The notes: a model not told the origin generated them from the sequence alone. Positions 47,293 to 56,967 are shown, numbered from the stretch's first letter. The stretch: 64,000 bases of DNA from Siphonodentalium dalli (GCA_032622095.1 CP136064.1:37314426-37378425), one strand, 5' to 3'. Numbers and translations are program-made.

Positions 47293-47305
47293 GTTTTACG
47301 TCAGA

Positions 47306-47737
47306 TCACAAGAAAAGTGGATAATGGGTCTTTATGAACTCAAATCCATCCTCTTGGTCCAACTCCCGAAACACAAGCGAACCCTCGATGAGAGATGGAA
47401 ATATACCTTTCGGTATACTCATATTCCTCACTGGGGATACGCTGAATCTGTATTGCTTTTTCTCTCTCCAAAACACGAGTTTTCTCTGCCGAAGGGTTGC
47501 CGCCACCATGAGTAAGATATCTGCTGTCCCAAGCCATTCGATGTGTTCTATCTCCTGTCCACTGAACAGTGTAGAGTTGCGAGCCCAAGTTGCACAGACA
47601 AAAGTGAATAGTTCAAAGAACTTTTCACCTGTACCATACACTGCCCAGGAAAGGGCCTCCCACACCACAATGTCGTTCGGGGCCGATACATGGATGACTC
47701 TGACATAAGATCCAAGATCAGTAACAGCGTATTCCAT
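47306..47737 (-). CDS. OTU-like protein 1, probably catalytically dead
   Basis: Start taken at the ATG at 47,737, because a promoter-like module (47,771-47,810) lies just upstream; the frame itself stays open to 47,857. It is 143 residues. The pattern APNDIVVWEALSWAVYGT followed by WLGTADILLMVAATL and a THYPLFL end resembles the OTU cysteine-protease layout (GDGxCxxRALS..., then a TxxEI block, then a C-terminal H). The position of the catalytic Cys is V, so activity is unlikely. It is paired in layout with the gene at 56,968-57,397. The OTU assignment is inference from pattern only. The 3' end is a histone-type stem-loop. Confidence 0.45.
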   Translation of the reverse strand: MEYAVTDLGSYVRVIHVSAPNDIVVWEALSWAVYGTGEKFFELFTFVCATWARNSTLFSGQEIEHIEWLGTADILLMVAATLRQRKLVFWREKKQYRFSVSPVRNMSIPKGIFPSLIEGSLVFRELDQEDGFEFIKTHYPLFL

Positions 47738-47770
47738 CGTGGAGAAATGATATGCTCTAAATGGGATTTT

Positions 47771-47810
47771 GTTATATGTAAAACGCGCGGACTTCGTTGC
47801 GACGTCATTG
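47771..47810 (-). promoter_or_regulatory. CRE-like/TATA promoter module, OTU-like gene 1
   Basis: The minus strand reads CAATGACGTC (47,810-47,801), a GC-rich CCGCGCGTTTT, then TACATATAAC about 35 nt before the ATG at 47,737. The same order is found upstream of the three other genes with histone-type 3' ends. Confidence 0.55.
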
Positions 47811-47859
47811 TGTTTTTCTACATTAAGATCTTCATCGACATTGCCGAAGACGATCATTA

Positions 47860-48080
47860 AAAACAGACACTGTTTTTCAACAACATAACTTTTATTTTGA
47901 ATTAAGAATCAACATATTTACAACTGATCATGAAATTATCATATTTACAATTAATAATTGGTAATGCAATGAACATATTTTACAATTGGTAATACATTTC
48001 ATCAATAATTAACAAACAATCAACACATTTACAACTGATTATGATTTTAACATATTTAAATTATTGGCAATGAACACATT
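47860..48080. repeat. AT-rich degenerate tandem repeat
   Basis: ACATATTTACAACTGATCAT and variants (ACACATTTACAACTGATTAT, GAACATATTTTACAATTGGT) recur four to five times between the OTU-like gene and the protease gene. No gene. Confidence 0.7.
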
Positions 48081-48083
48081 TTA

Positions 48084-48607
48084 TCACTTATGAAATTCAC
48101 AGTAAGTCTTACAAGTTTGTGAAATACATGTTTTGAGTAATGTTTCTGATTCAGTTCGTAAGGGTTCATAGTTTCTATGAAACCTGTCAAATACTTTTCT
48201 ATCATTTTTGAAGTAGTCACCATCGAAATTCATTTCAACTAATATTTTTATACCATATCCGCTTTTCAAGAAATGTAAAGCAAATATGCAGTAGATACCG
48301 CACACATTTGTACTGTGATGTTGAAACCGCCCAACGTTTATTTTACATTCGATCGAATTTCTTTGAATAAATGATTTGATATATTTATCAATAACTGAAA
48401 GGAATCGAAGTATGTTGCAATGTTTCCATTAAAGAAAATTGCAACCCAGTGTTCTCCTGGTTTTTCTGACGTGTGTGTATTTACTATGTATGCTTTTACA
48501 TGATGAGGTTTCTCGTATGGTAACTGATCTTTTTCACACACCACACCATACAATGAACAGAGGTAGGATGATTTGTCTAGTATATTCTGAAGTTCGCTAG
48601 TGTTCAT
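48084..48607 (-). pseudogene. Adenain-like maturation protease, one frame break
   Basis: C5/Ulp1-type cysteine protease used by adintoviruses, Polintons and adenoviruses to mature virion proteins. The first part shows LCSLYGVVCEKDQLP, YIVNTHTSEKPGEHWVAIFF with the catalytic His, and ATYFDSF with the acidic partner. The second part, in another frame, shows VCGIYCIFALHFLKSG with the catalytic Cys. The two are separated by a one-base difference in an A-run at about 48,340. All three catalytic positions are present, so apart from that base the gene looks complete (about 170 residues). It lies downstream of the capsid block and is read in the same direction. Confidence 0.85.
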
Positions 48608-48691
48608 CTTCGTAGTATGTTTTTACTTTTTCACACTACAAGTCAACAAAAACCGAATTAAATTGGTTACAGTTTGCATGAACAACTTCCT

Positions 48692-49042
48692 TTACATATT
48701 TCCAAAGTTTGAATGCCTCAAATTTCTCTTGTGGTGTAAATGATTCCATTGTTCCATAACTAGGTAAATGTTCAATTTAAGTAGTGCTATATCAGTGAAC
48801 ATATCTATCCATTGTATAGGTGGTGTCCAAAGACAAAGTAAATGTCGTGTCTGACTTGGATGATCTATTTTACATCCTTCACAATTGAGTGTCACTTCTT
48901 TTGAAATTTGGTTTTGTATTTCATGAACGAAACATTTCTCGAAAGTTTTCCGAACTTTGTCAAGGATAGGAACACAATATGAAATGAAATCGAGTCCTCC
49001 AACTTTCAGTCTCAATTTCTCCTCCAAATGCAAACCATCCAT
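48692..49042 (-). CDS. Small Cys/His protein of capsid operon-like block
   Basis: 116 residues. The central NCEGCKIDHPSQTRHLLCL with a second WTPPIQWID block looks like a small zinc-binding unit (C-x2-C ... H ... H-x3-C). Proteins with a GCxIDHPSQ word recur beside capsid genes in Polinton-like elements (from memory). The function is not known. The start lies 5 nt after the capsid stop. Confidence 0.55.
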   Translation of the reverse strand: MDGLHLEEKLRLKVGGLDFISYCVPILDKVRKTFEKCFVHEIQNQISKEVTLNCEGCKIDHPSQTRHLLCLWTPPIQWIDMFTDIALLKLNIYLVMEQWNHLHHKRNLRHSNFGNM

Positions 49043-49046
49043 GCTT

Positions 49047-50324
49047 TTAATACTCTGTTATTATTTCTCGCAAACTGTTGATTTCAATTTGATTATCGAA
49101 CACAGCAAAGGCTATCATGTTGATCACTGAAACTAGAGCTACAGCAAACTGAAGCTCTAACCTTATGTTACCGGGTTTATAGGATGCAAATGTCCTTCCT
49201 CTGCTCCTTGGTCAGGTGTGAGGTCGTAGCCCCAGAAACAATAACCATTCATGTATTTTTCGAGATTCAAACCAAAGGACTTGTTTTGTCCAAACATACC
49301 CGAAGACTGATACAGTGATCAATAAGATCTTAGGCATTGTTCTGATGCAAAGTGTGGTTCAAATGGTCGGTTATGAATGGTATGCCCGTCCTGACTAACT
49401 TCAAGCTTTTTCAGATTGAAGTGTTGGAAATGGAATGGGTTCGTTTCAATATCGCCATTCATATCTTTGTTTGATACCAAGCCTATGAAAAGTCTCTTTG
49501 GCAATTGTCCTTGAAAAAGGTGATCTTGAATTTTTGATCTAAGCCCTGCAGCAATAGTGAATGTTTTCACTTCAACTCTTCTAATCGGTATTTTCATATT
49601 TTTCTGTATTATTGTTTGGTTCAAGTTATTTGCTACTGCTGGCATCAGCGTAATTGTACGAACATTGAAAACTGCCATTTCAAATACTATTTTTCCGTCT
49701 TCCTGACCAATTAAAGAGAATTTTTGATTCGCTCTATTGAGACGAATTCTTATCTCAATTCCATTTGGTAAGTATTTCTCTTGTAGAAATATATCTGTGT
49801 GTAAACGACTACACAATTCTACCGTTTTACTACCTGCTATGATTGCTTGGCGAGATTTCAATCCATCATTACGACCAGATTAGTGTTTTCGGTGAACTGT
49901 GTAGCGGTGTCTTTTGATTTCCTTTACATTCACCAGAATAAGCCTAGAGATTTTCCATGTAGGCTCGATAAGGATAGGTATCTCCGTTCGCCGTTATAAG
50001 TTTGTTATTTAGGTAAATATCGATACCACTGAACATGCTATGGAAAAAGTTGTTAATAGGCGCAATTTCATCAGTACCATCAACCAAGTTTGTTCCATCT
50101 GCTTTTGTGATTTTGAATTTCAGGTACAAATATGATTGATTCACATCTGTCCATTGTTCAGTTTGAGGCGGAATTACAAATTCTATCGGTGCGGAATTAT
50201 TGAAAGAGCTAATCGGGTGATGTTCTGTCCATTGTGATTCCAACATCGTTGTCGTTGTTGGTGGAACATCAGAAGCATCTAACTCGGACTTGCTGCATTC
50301 GCATGATCCATTTTGCATCATCAT
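49047..50324 (-). pseudogene. Major capsid protein, three frame lesions
   Basis: Double-jelly-roll capsid protein, full length in outline (about 425 codons). N-terminal part 50,324-49,944: PIEFVIPPQTEQWTDVNQS, INNFFHSMFSGIDIYLNNK, TYPYRAYMEN. Middle part to 49,319: VELCSRLHTDIFLQEKYLPN, MKIPIRRVEVKTFTIAAG, FQGQLPKRLFIGLVSNKDMN. C-terminal part to 49,047: NGYCFWGYDLTPDQGAEEGH, NIRLELQFAVALVS, AFAVFDNQIEIN. The frame is broken by a TAG and a frameshift near 49,940-49,870 (shared with the detached copy) and by another frameshift near 49,315. This protein would form the trimeric hexon-like capsomers. Confidence 0.9.
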
Positions 50325-50371
50325 GATTAATCAAATATATCGAGAGATCGTTTTGATTTCTTTACGGTGTT

Positions 50372-50689
50372 TTAATGGACTCGTTTGCGAGAAGAATGTT
50401 TTTTCAAAGACCGCAATGATCTATTTATGCGTTTTGGTGTTGATATTTTCTTTATTGTTTCCCTTCCAAAAGATTTCAATGCTTCTTTACCTTGTTTCAA
50501 AAATACTTCTTTCGGACTTTTACCACCATGAATGATATCTTCGACTGCGGCAAGTCCATGCTTGAATACTTGTTGTTTTGCAATCTGACCAATAGGTTTT
50601 AGAAACGGTACTACTATTGCAGATTTGAATAGTGAACCAATTCCATTTCCATACTGTCTAGGTACGCATCTATACACGGGGATCATCAT
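50372..50689 (-). CDS. Basic core-like protein
   Basis: 105 residues, open. MMIPVYRCVPRQYGNGIGSL start, HGLAAVEDIIHGGKSPKEVF middle, and a Lys/Arg/Ser-rich end. It is two residues shorter than the detached copy. It overlaps the penton-like stop by ATGA, suggesting coupled translation or tight packing. A DNA-binding core role is inferred from composition and position. Confidence 0.7.
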   Translation of the reverse strand: MMIPVYRCVPRQYGNGIGSLFKSAIVVPFLKPIGQIAKQQVFKHGLAAVEDIIHGGKSPKEVFLKQGKEALKSFGRETIKKISTPKRINRSLRSLKKHSSRKRVH

Positions 50690-51528
50690 AAATACAAATT
50701 ACTGCAACGTCGGAAATGCAACTTTACCATAGACTTTCCACCAACAAACTGAATTGGTTTGCCTGTATCACCAGTTATATACACATTTATGGTATCAAAG
50801 TTAGACTTTGATACTGGTACATAATGTAAGTTTTGGAATTCATGCTTAATATGTTGACCATCACGTATTCTTTTACTCTCGAATGCTGTCACTCGTAATA
50901 TCGGTGCCTCAACATCACTAACAATTGTATAATCAGCAATGTCAGAATAAACAAACAATTGATTATGCTCCGCATTTAAATCAACTCCATATGGAAATGT
51001 TATCGAAGGAGTAGCAAATGTGACAGTGTTTGATTTTGTTCTGTAATCAAGTTTATCCAAAAGAGCTCTGGGGAGTACAAGACCTACTTTGGTACAACTA
51101 TTGGTTGAAATTTTAACTCGTCGTTGTGCTTTGGAACATCCGAATTCGAATTTCAGTTCTGGACTCATTCTGCTTACTGTACTATCAATTACACCTTGAA
51201 TAGTATCTGTCAAATGTGCTGCACCAGAATATGCTCCTTCTGGTATTTTTAATAATATACCATTTTCTGGTTTTGAAATTACTACATCACTTATTGGTAT
51301 CTTGTGCAGGTATTGTAAAATTCTTGGAACAGAAGTTTTTATTTTTATTATGCAGGCATCTCCAATAATGTATGTTTCTGATGGTACAATTAGTTCAACC
51401 ATTGCAACTTCCCAAAGTTCTTTATCAATATGTATGTTTTTTGTAATTTCACTGTGAAACAACATTGTGAGTTGGCTGGGTAAAGTGACATTAAACCATC
51501 ACTAATGAGAGTTATGTAGAATGATTTC
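50686..51528 (-). pseudogene. Penton-like minor capsid protein, N-terminal frameshift
   Basis: Homologue of 43,358-44,203. The natural ATG is at about 51,528 (MKSFYITLISDGLMSLYPAN), but small deletions near 51,435 shift the frame. The remainder, from DKELWEVAMVEL to PIQFVGGKSMVKLHFRR, is open to 50,686. Comparison with the intact detached copy makes the break easy to see. Confidence 0.8.
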
Positions 51529-51682
51529 ATTTTTTCTCAGTATTTTTCAATAATTTCAGTCCAGGTGTTGGTAGAATATAACCTAGAGAGCTACTTAGAA
51601 GAATAAGCCACAATTCTTTATTTGCGCTCTGGATACTAATGTGTACAATAGATGCAATCATTATGATATCAATAATAATTAT

Positions 51683-51784
51683 CTACGTGAAGTAGGTGAC
51701 TTGGTTCTTAGCAACATTTTCAACACAGAACTGAAATTGTGAGGGTTCATTGAGATTAATTGAATCTGAATGATTTTGCGACAT
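51683..51784 (-). CDS. Possible 33-residue ORF between integrase and penton
   Basis: MSQNHSDSINLNEPSQFQFC and 13 further residues to a TAG at 51,683. It sits 13 nt after the integrase stop and before the penton-like gene. It may be the N-terminal stub of a longer virion gene. Weak support. Confidence 0.3.
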   Translation of the reverse strand: MSQNHSDSINLNEPSQFQFCVENVAKNQVTYFT

Positions 51785-51797
51785 GATAAATTCTGTT

Positions 51798-52720
51798 TTA
51801 TACTAAATTTGAAGCTGGGATCCAACTGTCAAACTTTTTTGGGTAACCAAGCCAATGAACTTTAATTTCTTTTACTGTATTACCACCCACTCTCCTAGTT
51901 CTTCTATCGATAACTGATTCTATTTCATACACCTTACTGTCTTTTATATTTTGGATTTCATGTTTGTAGAATGATCCGTCAATCTCTTAACCATCAATAT
52001 CAGAAACTTCGTTGGGGTTTGGATTACTTTTACAAATTTTATCAACTGAAAATTTCACGAGTCCAGTTTGGTAAATAACCCTTTTCAAATGTTCTTTTGG
52101 TTTTGTTGATACGAACCAAGTCACCCACTTTCAGTGAAGTTTTTCCTTTTTTATTTCCAGTTCCATATAGATTTTTGGAAATTTCAGCTTCAGTTTTCAA
52201 AGTAACTTCTGACGGTTTCAGTTGTGAAGAAATGAATGCTTTCTGATTGCAGAAATTTCATAAACTTTTCATTTTTGAATTCAGAACCTTCATCAGCTTG
52301 AAACGATTTTTGTTTACGTTTTGAAGATTTCAAAATTTTCCTGAATAATTCGATCAAAGTTTGTCCAGATTTATCGTGGATTGGCATTACCCACCCAAAT
52401 TTTGAAAAAAACGTCTATCACACACAACAGATATCTGTAATTATCATTATGTTTTTTTCAAATTCTGAAGATCAGCTAACTCTGCCTGCCATTGAATATC
52501 AATTCCAGCTACAACAGTCTTTCTACATTGGAATTTTCGAATTATTGGTTTGTGTAAAGTATGTCGACTGGCCTTGCAACCATTTCTTCACATCTATGAG
52601 TTTTATTTTTTTATTTTGCCTTTTCGCTTCATCAAAAAGCTTCTTTACACTGCCATAACTTCCAACTTTCTTTGGATTATATAAAATTTTAGATAACTAT
52701 TCATCTAGTATTGGTCCCAT
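51798..52720 (-). pseudogene. Polinton-type integrase with chromodomain, broken
   Basis: rve-type (DDE) integrase, about 300 codons. N-terminal zone: YNPKKVGSYGSVKKLFDEAK, IKLIDVKKWLQGQ. Core: DIQWQAELADLQN (first acidic position), NYRYLLCVIDVF (second), QADEGSEFKNEKFMKF (Glu). C-terminal chromodomain: VYEIESVIDRRTRR, HWLGYPKKFDSWIPASNL. Breaks: a stop early (about 52,698), an unresolved break between the N-terminal zone and the core (about 52,540), a one-base insertion in a T-run near 52,405, and more between 52,190 and 51,990. The order N-zone, DDE core, chromodomain is typical of Polintons. Confidence 0.85.
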
Positions 52721-52827
52721 TGTGTTTTTTCTGTTTTAATACCCATTGGTGTCAACCTATCTGCTATTTTAGTTTTTGAATGTCTTGCTTTTATACCTTT
52801 CATTGGTGTGAATCGATGAGAATCAAA

Positions 52828-53457
52828 TCATTTTGGTTTTATGCTTTGTACTGGAGTTTCACAATCATCATCTGAATCATCTTTCAAATGTTTTTTAATC
52901 CAAAGCCAACGGTTTCTGTTCCCTACAAAATCTTGAGGTACATTAAGTTCGCTCAATCCTTGTGAAAAGGTTTCCCAACCTGTTAGTTCGAAACCTTTTC
53001 TTTGTCGTACAATATCATTGAGGAGATCAACAATATTTAATCCTCTAATAGCTTTTTCACCATATGCTAATTGTCCGTGTTCATCAAACTTCATTTTCAG
53101 ATGTTTTGAAATCAGTTGTAAAAGTTGTTCAGCTTTTTTTCTCATCTTTAACGGAATACTTTCTAGCACATCCCTATGATGATTAAATGGTTGTTCTGTT
53201 TTCGGGGTTGAAATAGCTCTAAATGATTTTTGAGAAGTTTTCAATTTGTGCAAAGTTGTACCATATAATTGAACCTTCTCGGATTCTGACAAATTTTGAT
53301 CAGAAACTGAATTCAATTCTCTGCTTAGTTTTGAAACATTTGTTTCAGGATTAGTTGGTAATTCTCCATTTTTGTAATGCCATCCAACATTTTGAAAGGA
53401 ACAGCGACCATTTTCTTTATGTTTAACCGCGAAGTATTCCAGCGACTGCTTTACCAA
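52828..53457 (-). CDS. Conserved Polinton/adintovirus protein, unknown role
   Basis: 209 residues, open. The C-terminal half has a pattern seen in many Polinton-like elements: KKAEQLLQLISKHLKMKFDE, GLNIVDLLNDIVRQRKG, GWETFSQGLSELNVPQDFVG, NRNRWLWIK. The N-terminal half is hydrophilic (LSRELNSVSDQNLSESEKVQ). It is possibly the C-terminal part of one long gene with the next feature upstream. Function unknown; a virion or morphogenesis role is only a guess. Confidence 0.6.
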   Translation of the reverse strand: MVKQSLEYFAVKHKENGRCSFQNVGWHYKNGELPTNPETNVSKLSRELNSVSDQNLSESEKVQLYGTTLHKLKTSQKSFRAISTPKTEQPFNHHRDVLESIPLKMRKKAEQLLQLISKHLKMKFDEHGQLAYGEKAIRGLNIVDLLNDIVRQRKGFELTGWETFSQGLSELNVPQDFVGNRNRWLWIKKHLKDDSDDDCETPVQSIKPK

Positions 53458-53459
53458 GC

Positions 53460-54369
53460 AATGGTGCTAGCATAAGAAGTGGTAAAAATCCTCCTTTTTG
53501 GTTTAAAATTTGTTTTTTTCGTTTCAAAGATGTTTATATGCTTGCAAGTTCTCTGAGGTGTCTACACCTCCGATGTAGTTTGAGCTTCTGAGCTTCTGTT
53601 AGTTTTACATTGCCTTTTTAAATATTTTTACATCATTCTGACATGCAATCAATCACTTTCTTTGGTGCATCTTTTATCATTTTTTTCTCGAAAATGAGTT
53701 GGTGTCTGCTTCATAGCCATTACAAAAATACCATATTTTTAATCAGTGGAGTTTTTTTTCGCCATCTTTACTCTTCAACAGTTGAATGTCAAATGACTAA
53801 ATTACTTTTTATTTTTACGTTTATTAAAATTACGATCAAATGCCATCAAAGCTAATTTTGATGGGTTTGAAAGATTCATCATTTTTGAGTATCGTTGAAG
53901 CAACGGATAATGTTCTGCTTCTTGAACTGATGGAATTGGTTGTGGACCATTATCGTTGAGTGGTTGAAATCTAGCAAATGTAGAATTTAATCCAGTAGAA
54001 TTTACTCTAGCTGGAGTAGCTCGCTGCGCAATTGTAGAATTTACTCTAACTGGACTAGCTCACTGTGCAATTGTAGAATTTACTCTAGTAGCATGTACTC
54101 TACTTGATCTAACTCGTGCAATTGATTTATTTTCTTTTTGTCTGAGAAGACTTCTGATCAAATCTCCACCGAGAAATCCACCTCCACCAGTTTTTTAAAA
54201 GTATTTTCTTTTTTGAATCGATATGAGTTGTACTGTCAGCTATTTTCTTCAGCTCTTTTTTATGTTTTTGCAGGAATGTTCGTGTCTGCTTTGGAAGCTT
54301 TAAGTGATCATCAATTATTAATTTAGCTATAGCCGAAAATACACTCAAGACTGCTTCATGCGACTCCAT
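53460..54369 (-). pseudogene. Conserved Polinton/adintovirus protein, N-terminal part
   Basis: Starts MESHEAVLSVFSAIAKLIID and LPKQTRTFLQKHKKELKKIA, with a basic helix leading to a Gly-rich GGGGFLGG segment in a shifted frame. Then come three tandem units encoding ARVNSTIAQ-like words (DNA period about 45 bp, 53,970-54,110), HYPLLQRYSKMMNLSNPSKL and a leucine-rich KLTEAQKLKLHRR tail near 53,580. There are multiple stops and frame changes. It may continue into the 52,828-53,457 frame. Confidence 0.5.
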
Positions 54370-54406
54370 GATTGGAAATGAAAAATATTATGTTGATACA
54401 CTTATC

Positions 54407-55053
54407 TTATACCGATGAATATATTACCGCACCTCGGTCGTCATTTGTGAGCCAGCGATGGAAAATATCAGTTCTAAGTCTCAACGATTTATCCGTTTTT
54501 GGGTGAAAATCGAGTAGTAAATAACCATGATTGGTTGAAGTTGCATCATCATATGCTTGCATTAAATGAGGTATTTGCATTTGAGAGGAAAGAATTTTTA
54601 TTTGACTTTTATCACGCACACTTTGAAATAGTACCATGTAATGTGCATTCAAACTCAAAGTTCTACTCGCTTTAGATTTCTGAAACATGTTTTGAGTTAT
54701 GTAAATAACAGATGTATTTCTGTGATGTCATTTTTCTTCATCTTTATCACCTTACATGTCATCAAAAACGATGAGGTGCGTAAGTCTGTGTCATCGACAA
54801 GTTCATTGTCATCATCCGGTATTCCATTTATAAATTGAATATTGTGAAATTCTTGCATCTGACTATAGATATTTTGCCATTCTTTGTAACACAAAACGAC
54901 TTTGTATGGAACAGGTTTGAACAAATCATCTTTATATTCGATTAATTTCTTAACAAATTCTGTTTTACCACAACCACTTGGTCCCGATATTAAAATGTCC
55001 ATCTTTACTCTGAGACAGATCATGTAAGACTGATTAGGATTGTTCGGAACCAA
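54407..55053 (-). pseudogene. A32/FtsK-like packaging ATPase, broken at Walker B
   Basis: Genome-packaging ATPase of the adintovirus/Polinton/NCLDV type. Walker A ISGPSGCGKTEFVKKL, then KVVLCYKEWQNIYSQMQ. A one-base shift follows, before Walker B (LIVFDDM, readable near 54,770 in another frame), with two in-frame stops just after. The C-terminal half from 54,688 shows SRTLSLNAHYMVLFQSVRDK, YEDATS-like AYDDATSTNHGYLLLDFHP and LRLRTDIFH. All family blocks are present, so the decay is limited to the Walker B area. Confidence 0.85.
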
Positions 55054-55096
55054 CCTTTTTAATTTTTAATGAAGAATCACCATAACTCCAGATTAT

Positions 55097-55632
55097 TCAA
55101 AATGTCCAAATGAGTTCATTATCTAAGTCTGAAATAGGTCTAGTGGTTTTTACAATATAATCCAAAGACACTTTTTTTTCAAATAACTTTTCAGCAGTGA
55201 AAATTGCACATGGTTCTCGGAGAATAATGTATCCATATATTCTCGTCACCTCTTCGAGTTTCAAAGTTTTTTCATTGAGAATCCTATCTTGATATTCAGC
55301 AAAGCGAATAAAATTATTTTCAACTAATTCACAAATTTCGTATATTTAGTTTTTAGGAACACCATAAAATATCCAATAATCTGAAAACAGTTGATCCAAT
55401 ATATCCATTAAGAAATCAGTTTCAAATTCTGATCTCTCAATCAAACATCTCAATCGACTCTGCCCCTCAGATAAATGTCCATTCAGCAATGTCTGCACTA
55501 TAATTTTACTTTCTCTCGAAAAGAAAGTTTCTTTAAGTTCTCGTTTGATTTCTTGATCAAATTTTGACGTTTCGATCAAGTTATTATAAATTTCAAAAGC
55601 ATCTCTGCTGGTAACACATCAAATCCATCCAT
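55097..55632 (-). pseudogene. F-box-like ORF overlapping polB end
   Basis: The ATG at 55,632 overlaps the polB stop (55,619) by 14 bp. It begins MDGFDVLPAEMLLK, resembling the LPxExLxxI start of an F-box. A one-base break follows, then an open stretch with LKETFFSRESKIIVQTLLNG and FLMDILDQLFSDYWIFYG. A further break near 55,345 leads to LEEVTRIYGYIILREP and a TGA at 55,097. About 178 codons in all. The F-box reading is tentative; no partner is known. Confidence 0.45.
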
Positions 55633-55945
55633 AAAGAATTGTGTTGTATTCATCAACAACAAGTCGTTTGGTGTACACAGATCGGAATGTTTTTTGTTTG
55701 CTCTTCACTAATTACTTCTCTGTTCTTTGTGCGTTTAATTATGCATGGATAGTTTATGACACGTTGAAAGTTTGACCGGTTATTAACACATTCAACCATT
55801 GAATGAAAATTTACTTGCTGTTTAGTTTTATAATCCAGAGTGATACCCTTGACCTTACATACATATTTTATGATACCATCTTTCACGTACTGATATCCAT
55901 AATATTTCGGTCCTAACCCTACAAATTTTTTGATCAGATGAAAAA
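55619..55945 (-). pseudogene. Protein-primed DNA polymerase B, C-terminal stub
   Basis: Only the last 105-110 residues of a pPolB remain: HLIKKFVGLGPKYYGYQYV, KYVCKVKGITLDYKTKQQVN and VISEEQTKN, then in a shifted frame VYTKRLVVDEYNTILYGWI and the stop. The FVGLGPKxYxY and KVKGITL words are typical of the thumb region of Polinton/adintovirus pPolB. The rest, including exonuclease and polymerase active sites, is absent. The sequence changes at a T-run at 55,939-55,950. Confidence 0.8.
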
Positions 55946-56384
55946 AAAAAAATTGATGCTGGGTGAATCTACTCCTGGGACGTTTACTTGGACGCACACA
56001 TCAGACAACGATTATCTCACACCATATGCTGCTAGTTTAATGCACATTGATCAACCTGAGACATCAACTAACGAGATCGCGGATGTGAAAGCTGAAAGTG
56101 GGGAACAACCGCGATATCAATTAACGAGATCGCAGATGTGAAAACTGAGAGTGGTGAATTATACGCCTCAACCGAGTTGTCAAATGATGAAATCACTATT
56201 CTAAACACGGAGGATTCGTAGATGGAAGTGATAAACCCTGTAGCCAAAGGCGCTGACGATACTGAAATTAAGCAAAACATAAGCTTCCAAGAAAGTTAAA
56301 ATTGGTGAATAAAATATTATTGATTTTATTTACTTGTTACGTTTTTTTAGCAATTTCAGAGCGTATCTTTTGAATAATTTGGGT
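55946..56384. other. Junction region replacing most of polB
   Basis: Plus-strand frames include YAASLMHIDQPETSTNEIAD and a near-duplicate acidic word (EIADVKAESGE/EIADVKTESGE, DNA repeat at 56,072 and 56,119). It is possibly a remnant of a plus-strand element gene. No polymerase sequence is found here. Confidence 0.45.
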
Positions 56385-56400
56385 GGCCCTGAAATGGACC
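56362..56400 (-). terminator. Histone-type stem-loop plus downstream element, YPDL gene
   Basis: Minus strand: GGTCCATTTCAGGGCC (56,400-56,385), then ACCC, then CAAAAGATACGCTC (56,374-56,361). It is a near-consensus histone stem-loop with one weak top pair, 19 nt after the TGA at 56,420. The AAAAGATACGCTC element is shared with the other two right-end genes. Confidence 0.75.
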
Positions 56401-56419
56401 GTTTAAATTTTTTGCTGAA

Positions 56420-56769
56420 TCAATAAAATTCAGCCAAATCAGGATAAAGTCCTCCCTTGTTGTATGTGGGCCTCCAGTATGGATCCTGCACGTATTCCGC
56501 TGCCTCAGTGGTAATCCACCTTGGCAGTGGTCTTGGAGAATTATATCCAGACAAATCTGGATATAATTCTCCCTTATACGTGGGTTTCCATTCTGGATGT
56601 GACCCGTACAACTTGGGAGGACAAGGTCTCCGTCTTTGCAGGAATTCTTGAACTCCAGCTCTAAACTCTAACTTGTGTCTCTCCGAATCTCTAACATTCT
56701 TCTGCCAATTCTTTAATCGATCATCGCCAGAGAATTTAGCAAAATTTTCTCTTTTAGTTTAGAGAACAT
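56420..56769 (-). pseudogene. YPDL-repeat protein, one frame break
   Basis: The ATG at 56,769 lies 32 nt after a TATA-like stretch. The frame breaks after a few codons in an A-run, then is open to the TGA at 56,420. The protein has two imperfect repeats: PEWKPTYKGELYPDLSGY and PYWRPTYNKGGLYPDLAEFY, separated by PLPRWITTEAAEYVQD. It also has a basic stretch (FLQRRRPCPPK). The YPDL core resembles YPxL-type ESCRT/ALIX-binding late-domain motifs; this is a suggestion from motif shape only. It shares the promoter module and histone-type 3' end with its neighbours. Confidence 0.5.
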
Positions 56770-56800
56770 TTTGAAGATAAAAAAAACTCTACACTGCGCT

Positions 56801-56922
56801 CCATATTATATGAAACGCGCGGCCGCCGCTGACGACGTCATTGCATGTTTCACCAAATTTCCCCCGAACGAAATTTGGTAAAATACGCAATGACGTCGTC
56901 AGCGGCGCGCGCGCGTTTACAA
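56801..56922. promoter_or_regulatory. Palindromic bidirectional promoter with CRE-like sites
   Basis: Between divergent genes (minus start 56,769; plus start 56,968) lies a long inverted repeat. GAAACGCGCG/GCCGCTGACGACGTCATTGC/ACCAAATTTC on the left mirrors GAAATTTGGT/GCAATGACGTCGTCAGCGGC/CGCGCGTTTAC on the right. Each half has CAATGACGTC (56,834-56,843 and 56,888-56,897) and an AT-rich TATA-like block further out (CATATAATATGG; ACAATAAAAAAAA). The symmetry predicts equal firing in both directions. It could also act as a replication origin. Confidence 0.6.
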
Positions 56923-56967
56923 TAAAAAAAAATAAACATACATCCACCATTCTTCATTCATACCGAA

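Noticed and set aside
47324-47708. Plus-strand frames over the left OTU-like gene
   Set aside because: Antisense to the minus-strand gene, which has promoter and 3' signals; no independent support.
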